NCBI RefSeq assembly: GCF_023487995.1
Contig: NZ_JAMFKN010000003.1
Coordinates: 372,001 to 436,000 of the forward strand
Direction of reading: 5' to 3'
From: Thermohalobaculum sediminis
GTDB taxonomy: Bacteria > Pseudomonadota > Alphaproteobacteria > Rhodobacterales > Rhodobacteraceae
Length of the DNA stretch: 64,000 nucleotides
This document shows, piece after piece, positions 37,505 through 48,144 of this stretch (position 1 is its first letter; each line of letters begins with the position of its first letter). The position numbers and the translations under genes are program-made. The notes under the pieces are model-generated. The model saw only the letters and a list, made by a program, of their open reading frames with translations. It searched no databases and was not told where the DNA came from.

Positions 37505-40015
37505 ATGACCCGCGCGCCGCTTCCGATCGACGAGGCCCTGCCCCGCCTGACCCGCGCCCTGCGCGTGGGCGCTGCAGCCGTGCTGGCGGCGCCCCCCGGG
37601 GCTGGCAAGACGACGCGGGTCCCGCCGGCGCTGGCCGCCGAGCCCTGGGCCGCGGGCGCGCGCATCGTGATGCTCGAGCCGCGCCGGCTGGCGGCCCGTG
37701 CGGCGGCCGAGCGCATGGCTGCGGAGGCGGGCGAGCCGGTCGGCCGGACGGTCGGCTACCGCATCCGGGGCGAGACGCGGGTCTCGGCGGCCACGCGCAT
37801 CGAAGTCGTCACCGAAGGGGTGCTCACGCGGATGCTGCAGGCCGACCCGGAGCTGCCGGGCATCGCCGCGGTGGTATTCGACGAGGTGCACGAGCGCTCG
37901 GTCCACACCGATCTCGGCCTCGCGCTGGCGCGCGAGGTGCAGGCGGCGCTCAGGCCCGACCTGCGGCTGGTGGCGATGTCGGCGACGCTCGAGACCGCGC
38001 GCTTCGCCGCGCTTCTGGGCGGCGCGCCGGTGATCGAGAGCCCGGGGCGGATGTTCCCGGTCGAGACGCGCTGGCTCGACCGGCCGCTCGCGCCCGGCCT
38101 GCGTTTCGAGGACGCGGCTGCCGATCTCGTGGTGCGCGCGATGGCCGACGGGGGCGAGGGCGACGCGCTGGTCTTCCTGCCCGGCGCGGGCGAGATCGCG
38201 CGAGTGGCCTCTCGGCTGGGGCCGCGGCTGCCGGGGGTCGCGATCCGAACGCTCTACGGCGCGATGGATTTCGCAGGGCAGCGCGCGGCGCTCGCCCCTG
38301 CCCCCGGCACGCGGCGGGTGGTGCTGGCCACCTCGATCGCCGAGACGTCGCTGACGGTCGAGGGCGTGCGCATCGTGGTCGATTGCGGCCGCGCGCGTCG
38401 GGCGCGGGTGAACCCCGCCACCGGGCTCTCGCGGCTCGTGACCGTCCCCGTGAGCCGGGCCGAGGCCGAGCAGCGCCGGGGCCGCGCCGGGCGGCTCGGC
38501 CCCGGCATCTGCTGGCGGATGTGGACGCGGGGCGAGGAGGGCGCCCTGCCCGCCTTCGCGCCGCCCGAGATCCTCGAGGCCGACCTCGCGCCGCTCGCGC
38601 TCGAGCTTGCCGCCTGGGGTGTCGCGGACCCGGCCGGCATGGCCTTCCCCGACCCGCCGCCCGCCCCCGCGCTCACCGAGGCGCGCGCGCTGCTGACGCG
38701 GCTTGGGGCGCTGGACCGGCACGGCGCGATCACCCCGCATGGCCGGGCGATGGCGGGCGTGGCCGCGCATCCGCGGCTGGCGCATATGTGGCTGGTGGCG
38801 CGCGGGCGGGGGCTGGGGCCGGAGGCCGCGATCATCGCCGCGATCCTTGCCGAGCGCGACCCGTTGGCGGCGGATGGCCCCGCTCCCGCCGATCTCGCGC
38901 TGAGGATCGAGGCGGCGGCCGATCCGCGCCGCTTCGCAGCCGCGCATCCCCTGCGCGTCAACCGCGGCGTGGTCGAGCGCATCCGGGCCGAAGCCGCGCG
39001 GCTTGATCCGGGCCGGGCCGATCCACGGCGCGCGGCGGACGAGGCAGGCGCGCTGGTCTCGCTGGCCTATCCCGATCGAGTGGGACGGCGCCGGGCGGGC
39101 GACGCGGCGCGGTATCTGTTGGCCAACGGGCGCGGCGCCGAACTTTCGGCGGGCGATCCGCTGGGCGCGGCGCGGCTGATCGTGGCGTCCGAGGTCGAAG
39201 ACACCGGGCGCGATGCGCGCATCCGCCACGGCGCGGCGCTGGCCGAGGACGACCTGCGCGCGCTGCATGGCGACGCGATCTGCTGGCAGGCGCATATCGG
39301 CTGGTCGCGCCGCGCCCGCGCGGTCGAGGCGGTGCGCCGCGAGACCTTCGGCGCCATCGTTCTGCGCGAGGAGCCGCTGAAGGATGCCGCCCCCGACGTG
39401 CTGGGCCACGCGCTGGCCGGGGGCGTGCGCGACCTCGGCCTCGGCGTGCTGGACTGGACGGAGGCCGCGCAAAGCCTGCGCGACCGGGTGCGGTGGCTGA
39501 GGGATCAGGGCGGCGCGCTGGCCGCGCGGCTGCCGGACTGGTCCGAGGCGGGGTTGCTGGAGACGCTCGACGACTGGCTCGCACCTTATCTCGCCGGGAT
39601 GCGGCGGATCGAGGACGCCGTCCGCGTCGATCTGGCCGCCGCGCTGCGGGCCGCGCTGGGCCACGATCTTGCGGCCGAACTGGACCGCGCCGCCCCCACC
39701 TTCTTCGATACACCGCTGGGCGGGCGCGCGCGGATCGACTATGGCCGCGAGGTGCCGACGGTCGCGATCCGGGTGCAGGAGCTGTTCGGCCTCACCCGGC
39801 ACCCCTGCGTGGGCGAGCCCCCCGTGGCACTGTCGCTCGAACTGCTCTCGCCCGCGCACCGCCCGGTGCAGGTCACGCGCGACCTGCCGGGCTTCTGGGC
39901 GTCATCTTATGCCGAGGTGCGCAAGGAGATGCGCGCGCGCTATCCCAAACATCCTTGGCCCGAGGACCCGGCCGGGGCCGCGCCCACGCGCCGCGCCAAG
40001 CCGCGGACGGGGTGA
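37505..40015 (+). CDS. hrpB: ATP-dependent helicase HrpB
   Basis: 836 residues, normal for HrpB. DEAH-box motifs: I APPGAGKTTRVPPAL, Ia [64 protein letters not shown]. It then has the HA2/HrpB C-terminal domains (YPDRVGRRR, PAGRLWPRG-like FSPAHRPVQVTRDLPGFW, EVRKEMRARYPKHPWPEDP). The cellular role of bacterial HrpB is unclear. It overlaps nothing and ends 174 bases before the convergent GDH stop; that gap has no gene. Confidence 0.96.
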   Translation: MTRAPLPIDEALPRLTRALRVGAAAVLAAPPGAGKTTRVPPALAAEPWAAGARIVMLEPRRLAARAAAERMAAEAGEPVGRTVGYRIRGETRVSAATRIEVVTEGVLTRMLQADPELPGIAAVVFDEVHERSVHTDLGLALAREVQAALRPDLRLVAMSATLETARFAALLGGAPVIESPGRMFPVETRWLDRPLAPGLRFEDAAADLVVRAMADGGEGDALVFLPGAGEIARVASRLGPRLPGVAIRTLYGAMDFAGQRAALAPAPGTRRVVLATSIAETSLTVEGVRIVVDCGRARRARVNPATGLSRLVTVPVSRAEAEQRRGRAGRLGPGICWRMWTRGEEGALPAFAPPEILEADLAPLALELAAWGVADPAGMAFPDPPPAPALTEARALLTRLGALDRHGAITPHGRAMAGVAAHPRLAHMWLVARGRGLGPEAAIIAAILAERDPLAADGPAPADLALRIEAAADPRRFAAAHPLRVNRGVVERIRAEAARLDPGRADPRRAADEAGALVSLAYPDRVGRRRAGDAARYLLANGRGAELSAGDPLGAARLIVASEVEDTGRDARIRHGAALAEDDLRALHGDAICWQAHIGWSRRARAVEAVRRETFGAIVLREEPLKDAAPDVLGHALAGGVRDLGLGVLDWTEAAQSLRDRVRWLRDQGGALAARLPDWSEAGLLETLDDWLAPYLAGMRRIEDAVRVDLAAALRAALGHDLAAELDRAAPTFFDTPLGGRARIDYGREVPTVAIRVQELFGLTRHPCVGEPPVALSLELLSPAHRPVQVTRDLPGFWASSYAEVRKEMRARYPKHPWPEDPAGAAPTRRAKPRTG

Positions 40016-40189
40016 GGCGCGCTGGGGCGTGGGGGTGCGACCGAGGGGGCGCGCGGCCCCAGGCCCGGGCTCGGGGGCCGGAGCAGCGGGGGCGTGGGAC
40101 GGCGCTGGCGCAGGGGTGCGGCCAAGGGACGCGAGGCCCCGGCGCGGGAGCCGGGGACGCCGGGCGCAGTGGCGCCCCCCGGCGCCGTC

Positions 40190-43100
40190 TCAGCCCGTGA
40201 TGCTGCGGAACTGCGACGAGGCGACGGCGAGCTTGGCGACGGAAAGCTCGCCGCCCTCGTTGAGCTCGCGCACCAGCCGCTCGGCCCGGGTCACCGCCTC
40301 GGCATGCACGCCGCACCAGCCGTCGATGCAGTCGGCGCCGGTCGATGTCGCATCCGCGTCCAGCGCCGCCGCCGCGATCAGCGACTGCTGCGAGCGCAGG
40401 TCGGCGACCAGCCGGCTCACCGCGATGCGCTCCCAGTGGTCGGTGGCGGCGAGCCCGCGGGCCGAGGCGCGCAGCCAGTCGAGGCCGAAGCGGGCGCCGG
40501 CGGCGAAATAGGTCTCGGCCACGTCGATCACGCCGCGCTTTCGGGTGCGGGCCACGTCGACGATGTCGAGCGCGCCGCCGAGGAACTCGAGCCCGCTGAT
40601 GCGCGCGGCGAGGGGCTCCGGCACCCCGGCCTTCACGAACTCGGCCGCGCGGTCCTGCATGCGCTTGCGCGAGAAATCGCGCAGCAGCTCGCCGACATTG
40701 CCGGCGATCTGGAGGACGCCGGGCTTGTAGGCCTCGATCACCTCGGCCACTGTCCGGTCCGAAGCGCGCGCGAGGATCGCCTGGCTCTGCGAGGCGATCA
40801 TGTCCGACAGCGCGAGGTGCATGGCGTTCTGCGCCTCGGCCGGGACCTTGTTGTCGAGCGCGTTGATCTCGTCGCGGATCTGCTCGATCTCGAAGATGTC
40901 GCGGCCGATGACGAAGGCCTTGACGATCAGCGCCGTGCTGGCGCCGGTTTCCTCGCCGATGCGGTTGGTGAGCGCGGGGCCCGCCTCGTTGACCACGGCA
41001 TTGGCCAGAACCGTCGCGATGATCTCGCGCCGCAGCCGGTGGCCAAGGATCGCCTCGCGATGGGCCTTGCGCAGCGGCGTCGGCATGTATTCGACGAGGA
41101 AGCGGGTGCAGTAGTCCTCGTCCGGCAGGCCCGAGGCCACAAGCTGGTCGAAGATCACGATCTTGGCATAGGCGATCAGCACCGCGATCTCGGGCCGGGT
41201 GAGGCCGAGGCCGCGGGCGCGCAGGTCGGCGATCGCCTCGTCATTCGGCAGAAGCTCGATCTCGCGGTTGAGCTGGCCGCGCTGCTCAAGCGCGCGCATG
41301 AAGCGGGCATGGTCGTCGAGCAGCAGCCGCGCGCGCGCCTCGGCCATCGAGAGGGCGAGCGTCTGGTTGTAGTTGTCCTCGAGGACGAGGCTGCCCACCT
41401 CGTCGGTCATCTTCGCGAGCAGCACGTTGCGCTGCTTGGCGGTCATGTCGCCCGCCTCGACGACGGCGCCCAGCGCGATCTTGATGTTGACCTCGTGGTC
41501 CGAGCAGTCCACGCCGGCCGAGTTGTCCACCGCGTCGGTGTTGAGCTTGACGCCGCGTCGGGCCAGCTCGACCCGGCCTCGCTGGGTGACGCCGAGATTG
41601 GCGCCCTCGCCGACCACCCGGGCGCGCACGGCCCGCGCATCGACGCGGATCGGATCGTTGGTGCGGTCGCCCGCATCCGCCTGGCTCTCGTCCGAGGCCT
41701 TGACGTAGGTGCCGATGCCGCCGAACCACAGAAGATCGGCCGGGGCCGCGAGGATCGCCTTCATCAGCTGGAAGGGCGTGACCTTGTCGGCCTCGAGCCC
41801 GGTCAGGCGCCGGATCTCGGGCGTGAGCGCGATCGATTTGGCCGAGCGCGGAAAGACCCCGCCGCCCTTCGAGATGAGCTTGGCGTCGTAGTCCTTCCAG
41901 CTGCTGCGCGGGGTCTCGAACAGCCGCTTGCGCTCGGCGAAGCTCTTGGCCGTATCCGGATCGGGGTCGATGAAGATGTCGCGGTGATCGAAGGCCGCGA
42001 CCAGGCGGATCTGGTCCGAGAGCAGCATGCCGTTGCCGAACACGTCGCCCGACATGTCGCCCACGCCGATCACGTCGAATGGCTGGGTCTGGGTGTCGTG
42101 GCCCAGCTCGCGGAAGTGGCGCTTCACGGCCTCCCACCCGCCCTTGGCGGTGATCCCCATGCCCTTGTGGTCATAGCCGTGCGAGCCACCCGAGGCGAAG
42201 GCATCGCCAAGCCAGAAGCCGTAGTCCCCCGCCACGCCGTTGGCGATGTCCGAGAAGGTGGCGGTGCCCTTGTCGGCGGCGACGACGAGATAGGGATCGT
42301 CGCCGTCGCGGCGCAGGACGCCCTCGGGCGGGACGACCTCGCCGCCGACGAGGTTGTCGGTCAGATCGAGCAGACCGCACAGGAAGGTCTTGTAGCAGCG
42401 GATCGCCTCGGCCTGGATCTCCTCGCGCGTGCCGCCCGAGGGCAGCTTGCGCGGCAGGAAGCCGCCCTTCGAACCCACGGGCACAATCACCGCGTTCTTG
42501 ACCTGCTGGGCCTTCACCAGACCCAGCACCTCGGTGCGGTAGTCCTCCTTGCGGTCGGACCAGCGCAGCCCGCCGCGCGCGACAGGGCCGCCCCGCAGGT
42601 GCACGCCCTCGACCCAGGTGGCGTAGACGAAGATCTCGCGCCAGGGGCGCGGCAGCGGCAGCTCGTCGAGCCTCGCACAATCGAACTTGAACGAGACATA
42701 GGGCTTCGGCGCCCCGTCCGAACCCGGCTGGTAGAAGTTCGTCCGGAGCGTCGCTGCGATGGCGTTGCGGAAGCGGCGCAGGATCTGGTCGATGTCGAGG
42801 CTCGGCACCGCCTCGAGCGCCGTCTCGATCGCGGTGCTCGCGCGCTCGGCCTCGGCGGCGCGGGCCTCGGTGTCGAGGCCGCTTGCGGGGTCGAACTGCG
42901 CCGCGAAGAGCTGGACCAGCAGAAGCGCGATCTCGGGATACTGGGCGAGCGCATCCTCCATGTACTCGACCGAGTAGGGGATGCGCGCTTGCCGCAGGAA
43001 GCGGCTGTAGGCGCGCAGGAGCGCGGTCTCGCGCGCGCTGAGGCCCGCGAGCAGGACCAGCCGGTTCAGCCGGTCGTCGTCCACCACGCCGTGCCAGGCA

Positions 43101-45016
43101 GAATCGAAGGCGTCCTCGAGCTTGGTGCGCAGCCGCGAAAGGTCAATCTCGACCCCCGCGGCCGAGAGCATGTGGAAGTCGTGGATCCAGCTGTCGATCT
43201 CGCCCAGCTCGACCCGGTAGGGGTGCTCGTTGAGGATGCGGAAGCCCATGTTCTCGAGCACCGGCAGCGCGTCCGACAGCGGCACCGGGTCGCCGAGATG
43301 GTAGATCTTGAAGCGGACCGAACGCTCGTCGTCCTCGAGCTTGCGGTAGAAGCTGAGCGCGAGCGGGCTCGCCTCGGTCAGCGTGTCGAGCTTCTCGATG
43401 TCGCCGATCGCCGCGGCGACGGGCACGTCCTCGCGGTAGCTCGCGCTGAATCCCTTGCCATAGCGGGCGTGCAGGCGGTGGCCTGCGGCCTCGCCGAAAT
43501 GGTCGATCAGCTCGTCGAGCAGCATGTCGCTCCACGAGCGGACCGCGTCGACGATCTCCGCCTCGAGCGCCGCCGCGTCGTAGCCCGGCACCCCGCCCGA
43601 GCGCATGGCGATGACGAAATGGACGCGCGCGAGCCCCTCCGAGCCGAACGAGGGCTCCCACGACGCCACGCGCCCGTCGAGCCCGGCGCTAAGGATGTTG
43701 CCCAGCCGCACCCGCAACTCGGTGTTGTAGCGCTCGCGCGCCACGTAGACGAGGCAGGAGACGAAGCGCCCGAAACGGTCGGGACGCAGGAACAGGCGCG
43801 TGCGCGGGCGGGTCGAGAGGTGGAGCACGCCCATCGTGCTCTCGAAGAGCTGCGCCTCGGTGGACTGGAACAGCTCGTCCCGGGGGTAGGTCTCGAGCAC
43901 GTTGGTGAGCGCCTTGCCGTCATGGCTCGACGGCGCGAAGTTGGCGCGCTCGATCACCCGGGCGACCTTGGCGCGCAGCATCGGGATCTCGCGCGGGCTC
44001 CGGTTGTAGGCGGCCGAGGTGAACAGGCCGATGAACACGTGCTCGCCCGCCATCTTGCCCTTGGCGTCGAACTCCTTCACCGCCACCACGTCGAAATGCA
44101 CCGCCCGGTGCACGGTCGAGCGTCGATTCGCCTTGATGATGAGAAGCGGCGAGGGATCGCGGGTGAAGTCGGAGAGCTGCGGCGACCAGTGGGCGAAGTT
44201 CCCCTCCGAGTCACGGATCACGGTGTAGTCGGGATCGCGCATCAGGCCGAGGCCGCCGGCCGTCTCCGGCGCGAGCGCCGACTTGCGCGGGACGACCTTG
44301 AAATGGCGGTAGCCGAGGAAGGTGAAGTGGTTGTTCGCCAGCCAGTCGAGGAACTCGCAGCATTCGCCGGTGGCAGCGGCCGCGTCCTTCGGACCGCGCT
44401 CGCGCAGTTCGGCCGAGACCTCGATCAGCTTGTCCAGCATCCCCCGCCAATCGGCGACGGCAGCGCGCACGTCGGCGAACATCGAATCGATCTCGCGGCC
44501 GAGATCGGCGAGCGTCTCGGGGTCGGCCACCTGGTCGATCTGGACCTGCATCACCGATTCGCTGGTGGCATCCTTCTCGCCCGATGCGGCGACCTCGACC
44601 AGCGCGCCCTTCGCGTCGCGCTTCACGCGGATCACTGGGTGGACCAGCGCATGTATCCCGAGGCCCTTCTCGGTGATCAGCACGGTCAGCGAATCGACGA
44701 GGAATGGCATGTCGTCGTTGATCGCCTCGATGATGGTGTGGCTCGATTCCCAGCCATGCTCGGCGATGCGGGGGTTGTAGATGCGCAGCCTGGTCGTGCC
44801 CGGCTCGCGCTTCTGGCAGAACTTCCACAGCGCGAGCGTCGCGCCATAGATCTCCTCGGCCGGCTGCTCCAGCAGCTCGTCCCGCGCGGCGGTGGCAAGG
44901 AAGGCCCCCAGCACGGCGGCGAAGGCGCGGCCCTCGGCGCCTTCGAGGCGCTCGGCTGCGATGGCGCGGACGTCTTCGAGCCGGTTGGCGATCCGGTCGT
45001 CGAGGCTGGTAGACAT
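40190..45016 (-). CDS. gdh2: NAD-specific glutamate dehydrogenase (giant GDH2 type)
   Basis: 1608 residues, fitting the ~1600-residue class. N-terminal ACT-like regulatory regions (about 1-700: DDMPFLVDSL, ALVHPVIRVKRD) precede the catalytic core: GGLRWSDRKEDYRTEVLGLVKAQQVKNAVIVPVGSKGGFLP with the substrate Lys, DKGTATFSDIANGVA, FGNGMLLS, then VGEGANLGVTQRGR in the NAD domain and a long helical tail. It deaminates glutamate to 2-oxoglutarate with NAD. ATG 45016 is preferred (GGGGGAAG upstream). The 259-base gap upstream holds no gene. Confidence 0.96.
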   Translation of the reverse strand: MSTSLDDRIANRLEDVRAIAAERLEGAEGRAFAAVLGAFLATAARDELLEQPAEEIYGATLALWKFCQKREPGTTRLRIYNPRIAEHGWESSHTIIEAINDDMPFLVDSLTVLITEKGLGIHALVHPVIRVKRDAKGALVEVAASGEKDATSESVMQVQIDQVADPETLADLGREIDSMFADVRAAVADWRGMLDKLIEVSAELRERGPKDAAAATGECCEFLDWLANNHFTFLGYRHFKVVPRKSALAPETAGGLGLMRDPDYTVIRDSEGNFAHWSPQLSDFTRDPSPLLIIKANRRSTVHRAVHFDVVAVKEFDAKGKMAGEHVFIGLFTSAAYNRSPREIPMLRAKVARVIERANFAPSSHDGKALTNVLETYPRDELFQSTEAQLFESTMGVLHLSTRPRTRLFLRPDRFGRFVSCLVYVARERYNTELRVRLGNILSAGLDGRVASWEPSFGSEGLARVHFVIAMRSGGVPGYDAAALEAEIVDAVRSWSDMLLDELIDHFGEAAGHRLHARYGKGFSASYREDVPVAAAIGDIEKLDTLTEASPLALSFYRKLEDDERSVRFKIYHLGDPVPLSDALPVLENMGFRILNEHPYRVELGEIDSWIHDFHMLSAAGVEIDLSRLRTKLEDAFDSAWHGVVDDDRLNRLVLLAGLSARETALLRAYSRFLRQARIPYSVEYMEDALAQYPEIALLLVQLFAAQFDPASGLDTEARAAEAERASTAIETALEAVPSLDIDQILRRFRNAIAATLRTNFYQPGSDGAPKPYVSFKFDCARLDELPLPRPWREIFVYATWVEGVHLRGGPVARGGLRWSDRKEDYRTEVLGLVKAQQVKNAVIVPVGSKGGFLPRKLPSGGTREEIQAEAIRCYKTFLCGLLDLTDNLVGGEVVPPEGVLRRDGDDPYLVVAADKGTATFSDIANGVAGDYGFWLGDAFASGGSHGYDHKGMGITAKGGWEAVKRHFRELGHDTQTQPFDVIGVGDMSGDVFGNGMLLSDQIRLVAAFDHRDIFIDPDPDTAKSFAERKRLFETPRSSWKDYDAKLISKGGGVFPRSAKSIALTPEIRRLTGLEADKVTPFQLMKAILAAPADLLWFGGIGTYVKASDESQADAGDRTNDPIRVDARAVRARVVGEGANLGVTQRGRVELARRGVKLNTDAVDNSAGVDCSDHEVNIKIALGAVVEAGDMTAKQRNVLLAKMTDEVGSLVLEDNYNQTLALSMAEARARLLLDDHARFMRALEQRGQLNREIELLPNDEAIADLRARGLGLTRPEIAVLIAYAKIVIFDQLVASGLPDEDYCTRFLVEYMPTPLRKAHREAILGHRLRREIIATVLANAVVNEAGPALTNRIGEETGASTALIVKAFVIGRDIFEIEQIRDEINALDNKVPAEAQNAMHLALSDMIASQSQAILARASDRTVAEVIEAYKPGVLQIAGNVGELLRDFSRKRMQDRAAEFVKAGVPEPLAARISGLEFLGGALDIVDVARTRKRGVIDVAETYFAAGARFGLDWLRASARGLAATDHWERIAVSRLVADLRSQQSLIAAAALDADATSTGADCIDGWCGVHAEAVTRAERLVRELNEGGELSVAKLAVASSQFRSITG

Positions 45017-45275
45017 GGCGTGACTTCCCCCAGAAACCGTTCCCGTCGCGTCCCGAAACCGGACCCGCGCGGTTCTTCTCATTGTCGGCGCCGGGTTGGG
45101 GAGACGAGGGCGGGGCGCGCCCGCCGCATGCCCCGACGCGGTGCCGGTGCCGCCCCGCTCCGCGACGCATCACGGCATGGGCGCACCCCCGACCCTACAG
45201 TTCCGCGGGGCGGAATGACAGTGCCTCGGCCATCACGGCGCCGACAGGCGGGCCGGGCCGCCGCGGGCGGTGGTA

Positions 45276-46457
45276 TCAGGCAGCGAGCGTCCCGGCGAAG
45301 GCCACGAGGCGCGCGAGCGCGTCGCGCAGCACGGCCTCGGGCCGCGTAAGCGCGACGCGCAGGTGGCCCGCGGCGGCGGTGCCGAAGCTCTCGCCCGGCA
45401 TCACCGCGATGTACTCCGCCTCGAGGAGGCGGTGGGCGAAGTCGAGCCCCGATAGGCCCGTGGGACGGATGTCGAGCATCACGTACATGCCGCCCGCGGG
45501 CGCGTTCGCGCGCACGGCGCGGGCATTGCCCAGCGATTCGAGCACCGCGTCGCGCCGGCGGCGGTAGCGCGCGGCGATTGCCGCCTCGATCTCGGCGCCC
45601 TCGGTCATGGCGAACTCGGCGGCATCCTGGATGTAGCCCGGCACGCCGTAGGTGGTGGTGGTGGCAAGCTCGCCGATCCGCGCGATGGCCGCCTCGGGCC
45701 CCAGCACCCAGCCGATGCGCGAGCCGGTCATGGCGTGGCTCTTGGACAGCGAGTTGACCACCAGCGTCCGGTCCGCCATGCCCAGCAGGTCGCGCGGGCT
45801 TGCATGCCGCCCCTCGTGGACCTGCACGTCATAGACCTCGTCCGAGATCAGCCACAGGTCGCGGCGGACGCAGAGATCGGCAATCGCGGCAAGGCGCTCG
45901 GGCGCGTAGACCGCCCCGGTGGGGTTGTTCGGCGTGTTGATCAGGATCGCGCGCGTGTCGGGCGCCAGCGCCGCCTCGATGCGGGCGGCATCGGGCTGGA
46001 AGCCGTCCTCGGCCGATGTCGGCACGACGATGGCCCGCCCGCCGGCGGCGCGGACGGTCTGCACATAGGTGGCGTAATAGGGGTCGAGCACGATGCAGGA
46101 TTGGCCCGGGTCGAGCACCGCCGTGAGCGACGCGAACAGCCCGGCCTGCCCGCCGGGGACAACCAGCACCTGCGCGGTCGCGGCGGCGAGGGTGGTGCGC
46201 GCGCTCACGCGCCCGGCGATAGCGCGGCGCAGCGCGGCCGAGCCTGGCACCGGCGGATAGCCGAGATTGCCGCGCTCCTGGCTCGCGCGCATCGCCGCGA
46301 GGATGGCGGGGTCGGTCTTGATGTCGTGGTCGCCCACGGTGAGCATGACCACCGGCGCCCCCGCTTCGGCCAGCGCGCGGGCGCGGTAGTAGACCGACCA
46401 GCCGTCGTCGCCGCCCGCGCCCACGATCCCCGATATCCGCTCCGACAGCCGTGCCAT
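45276..46457 (-). CDS. PLP-dependent aminotransferase class I/II
   Basis: 393 residues from ATG 46457 (GGAGGATCGG upstream; an upstream in-frame start at 46568 adds unconserved sequence). Fold type I: LTVGDHDIKTDPAILAAM, NLGYPPVPGSAALRRAIAGR, VPGGQAGLFASL, INTPNNPTGAVY, ISDEVYDVQV and the PLP lysine in NSLSKSHAMTGSRIGW. The C-terminal Arg for the alpha-carboxylate lies in HLRVALTRPE. Amino acid specificity cannot be read. Confidence 0.9.
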   Translation of the reverse strand: MARLSERISGIVGAGGDDGWSVYYRARALAEAGAPVVMLTVGDHDIKTDPAILAAMRASQERGNLGYPPVPGSAALRRAIAGRVSARTTLAAATAQVLVVPGGQAGLFASLTAVLDPGQSCIVLDPYYATYVQTVRAAGGRAIVVPTSAEDGFQPDAARIEAALAPDTRAILINTPNNPTGAVYAPERLAAIADLCVRRDLWLISDEVYDVQVHEGRHASPRDLLGMADRTLVVNSLSKSHAMTGSRIGWVLGPEAAIARIGELATTTTYGVPGYIQDAAEFAMTEGAEIEAAIAARYRRRRDAVLESLGNARAVRANAPAGGMYVMLDIRPTGLSGLDFAHRLLEAEYIAVMPGESFGTAAAGHLRVALTRPEAVLRDALARLVAFAGTLAA

Positions 46458-46477
46458 CCGATCCTCCGCAAGTGAGC

Positions 46478-46503
46478 GGGCCGCCCCCGGCTGGGGGCGG
46501 CCC
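46478..46503 (-). terminator. GC-rich hairpin between degP and the aminotransferase
   Basis: Perfect 11-bp stem GGGCCGCCCCC/GGGGGCGGCCC with a 4-base loop. No T run on the minus strand; it may act as a terminator for degP or lie in the aminotransferase leader. A palindrome GTCGCGCCATGGCGCGAC (46550-46567) lies just upstream. Confidence 0.4.
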
Positions 46504-46588
46504 CGTTTCGTCGCAACTGGGGCAGTCGAGCCACGCGGCGCCCCCCGCGTCGCGCCATGGCGCGACACCGGGCGTCGCGCGGGATGCG

Positions 46589-48061
46589 TCAGCCGCCGAC
46601 GCCGAGCGGCACGAAGCGCGGCATGTCCGACCCGGTCTGGACCAGGAACAGCGCCGACTTGCGCCCGGCGGACTTGGCATCGTTGATGCGGGCGGTGACG
46701 TCGGCCGGAGTGGCGACCGGGACCTGCTGCACCTCGATGATGACGTCGCCGGGCGCGATGCCCTTCTTCGCCGCCTCCGAATCGCGCGCGACCTCGGCCA
46801 CCAGGACGCCCTCGATGCCCTCGGGCAGGCCGAACTGCTGGCGCGCGACGTCGGTGAGGGGCGCAAGGCTCAGCCCGATCTCGGCAAGCTCGGTCGCCGT
46901 GGCGGGTTCGTCCGGCGCGGTCTCGCCGGGCGCGGCTGCTGCGGCCTGTTCCTCGAGCAGGCCAAGCTCGACCTTCAGCGTTTGCGTCTTGCCGTCCCGG
47001 AAGATCACCACGCGCACCGACTTGCCGACCGGCGTGTCGGCCACCATCCGCGGCAGCGAGCGCATCTCGGTGACGTCGCGGCCGTCGAAGTTGAGGATCA
47101 CGTCGCCGGCCTTGATGCCGGCCGCCGCGGCCGGCCCGTCCGGCGCCACGTCGCTGACCAGCGCGCCCTTCGCCGCGTCGAGGCCGAGCGCCTCGGCGAT
47201 CTCGTCCGAGACGGTCTGAATATGCACGCCCAGCCAGCCGCGCCGGGTCTGGCCATGTTCGCGCAGCTGCGTCACCACGGTCGCCGCGATGTTCGACGGC
47301 ACCGAGAAGCCGATGCCGACCGAGCCGCCGGTGGGCGAGATGATCGCGGTGTTCACGCCGATGACCCGGCCCTGCATGTTGAACAGCGGCCCGCCGGAGT
47401 TGCCACGGTTGATCGCGGCATCGGTCTGGATGAAGTCGTCATAGGGCCCGGCATTGATGTCGCGGTTGCGCGCCGACACGATGCCCGCCGAAACCGAGCC
47501 GCCAAGGCCGAAGGGGTTGCCGATCGCCAGCACCCAGTCGCCCACGCGGATCGCGTCCGAATCGCCGAACTCGACGAAGGGCAGCGGCGCCGACGGCTCG
47601 ACCTTCAGGAGCGCGATGTCGGTCTTGGGGTCTGTGCCCATCAGCGTCGCCGGCAGGGACTTGCCGTCCGAGAAGTTCACGGTGATCTCGTCGGCGTCCT
47701 CGATCACGTGGTTGTTGGTGACCACGAAGCCCTCGGGCGACACCACGAAGCCCGAGCCGAGCGACTGCACCTCGCGCGGGCCCGGGGGCAAGCCGCGCTC
47801 GAAGAAATCGCGGAACAGGTCCTGGAACTCCTCGGGCACCGTGCCGGGCGGCAGGCCCGGGATCTGCCGGTCGGGCTGATCCATGGTCTGCGAGGTCGAG
47901 ATGTTCACGACCGCGGGGCTGAGCTTCGCGGCCAGATCCGCAAAGGTCTCGGGCGCGCGGGACTGGGCCGCCGCGGGCGAGGCCATCGCCACGGCGAGAG
48001 CGAGCATCACGGCGACGGTCGCGCCGCCTCTGAAGACCGCCCGGATGCCTTGAACCATCAT
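46589..48061 (-). CDS. Do-family periplasmic serine protease (DegP/DegQ)
   Basis: 490 residues from ATG 48061 (GAGAGG upstream). Signal peptide (ATVAVMLALAVAMASPAAAQ), trypsin-like domain with catalytic His in VVTNNHVIEDAD, Asp in DPKTDIALLKV and Ser in NRGNSGGPLFN, then two PDZ domains (RRGWLGVHIQTVS...AGDVILNFDG and the C-terminal AKKGIAPGDVIIEVQQ). It degrades or refolds misfolded envelope proteins. A downstream partner of the hflKC-DUF2065 group on the same strand. Confidence 0.95.
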   Translation of the reverse strand: MMVQGIRAVFRGGATVAVMLALAVAMASPAAAQSRAPETFADLAAKLSPAVVNISTSQTMDQPDRQIPGLPPGTVPEEFQDLFRDFFERGLPPGPREVQSLGSGFVVSPEGFVVTNNHVIEDADEITVNFSDGKSLPATLMGTDPKTDIALLKVEPSAPLPFVEFGDSDAIRVGDWVLAIGNPFGLGGSVSAGIVSARNRDINAGPYDDFIQTDAAINRGNSGGPLFNMQGRVIGVNTAIISPTGGSVGIGFSVPSNIAATVVTQLREHGQTRRGWLGVHIQTVSDEIAEALGLDAAKGALVSDVAPDGPAAAAGIKAGDVILNFDGRDVTEMRSLPRMVADTPVGKSVRVVIFRDGKTQTLKVELGLLEEQAAAAAPGETAPDEPATATELAEIGLSLAPLTDVARQQFGLPEGIEGVLVAEVARDSEAAKKGIAPGDVIIEVQQVPVATPADVTARINDAKSAGRKSALFLVQTGSDMPRFVPLGVGG

Positions 48062-48144
48062 GTCTCTGCCTCTCCCGTTGTTGCGCCGGTCGCGGATGGG
48101 CCCGGCGGAGCCTTGATCAACAAACCCGGACATCCGCCCGGACA

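Noticed and set aside
40094-45349. 1751-codon open frame on the plus strand opposite the glutamate dehydrogenase
   Set aside because: It mirrors the GDH codons, has shadow composition (Arg/His/Asp/Ala-rich, no motif), and the minus-strand protein is clearly real.
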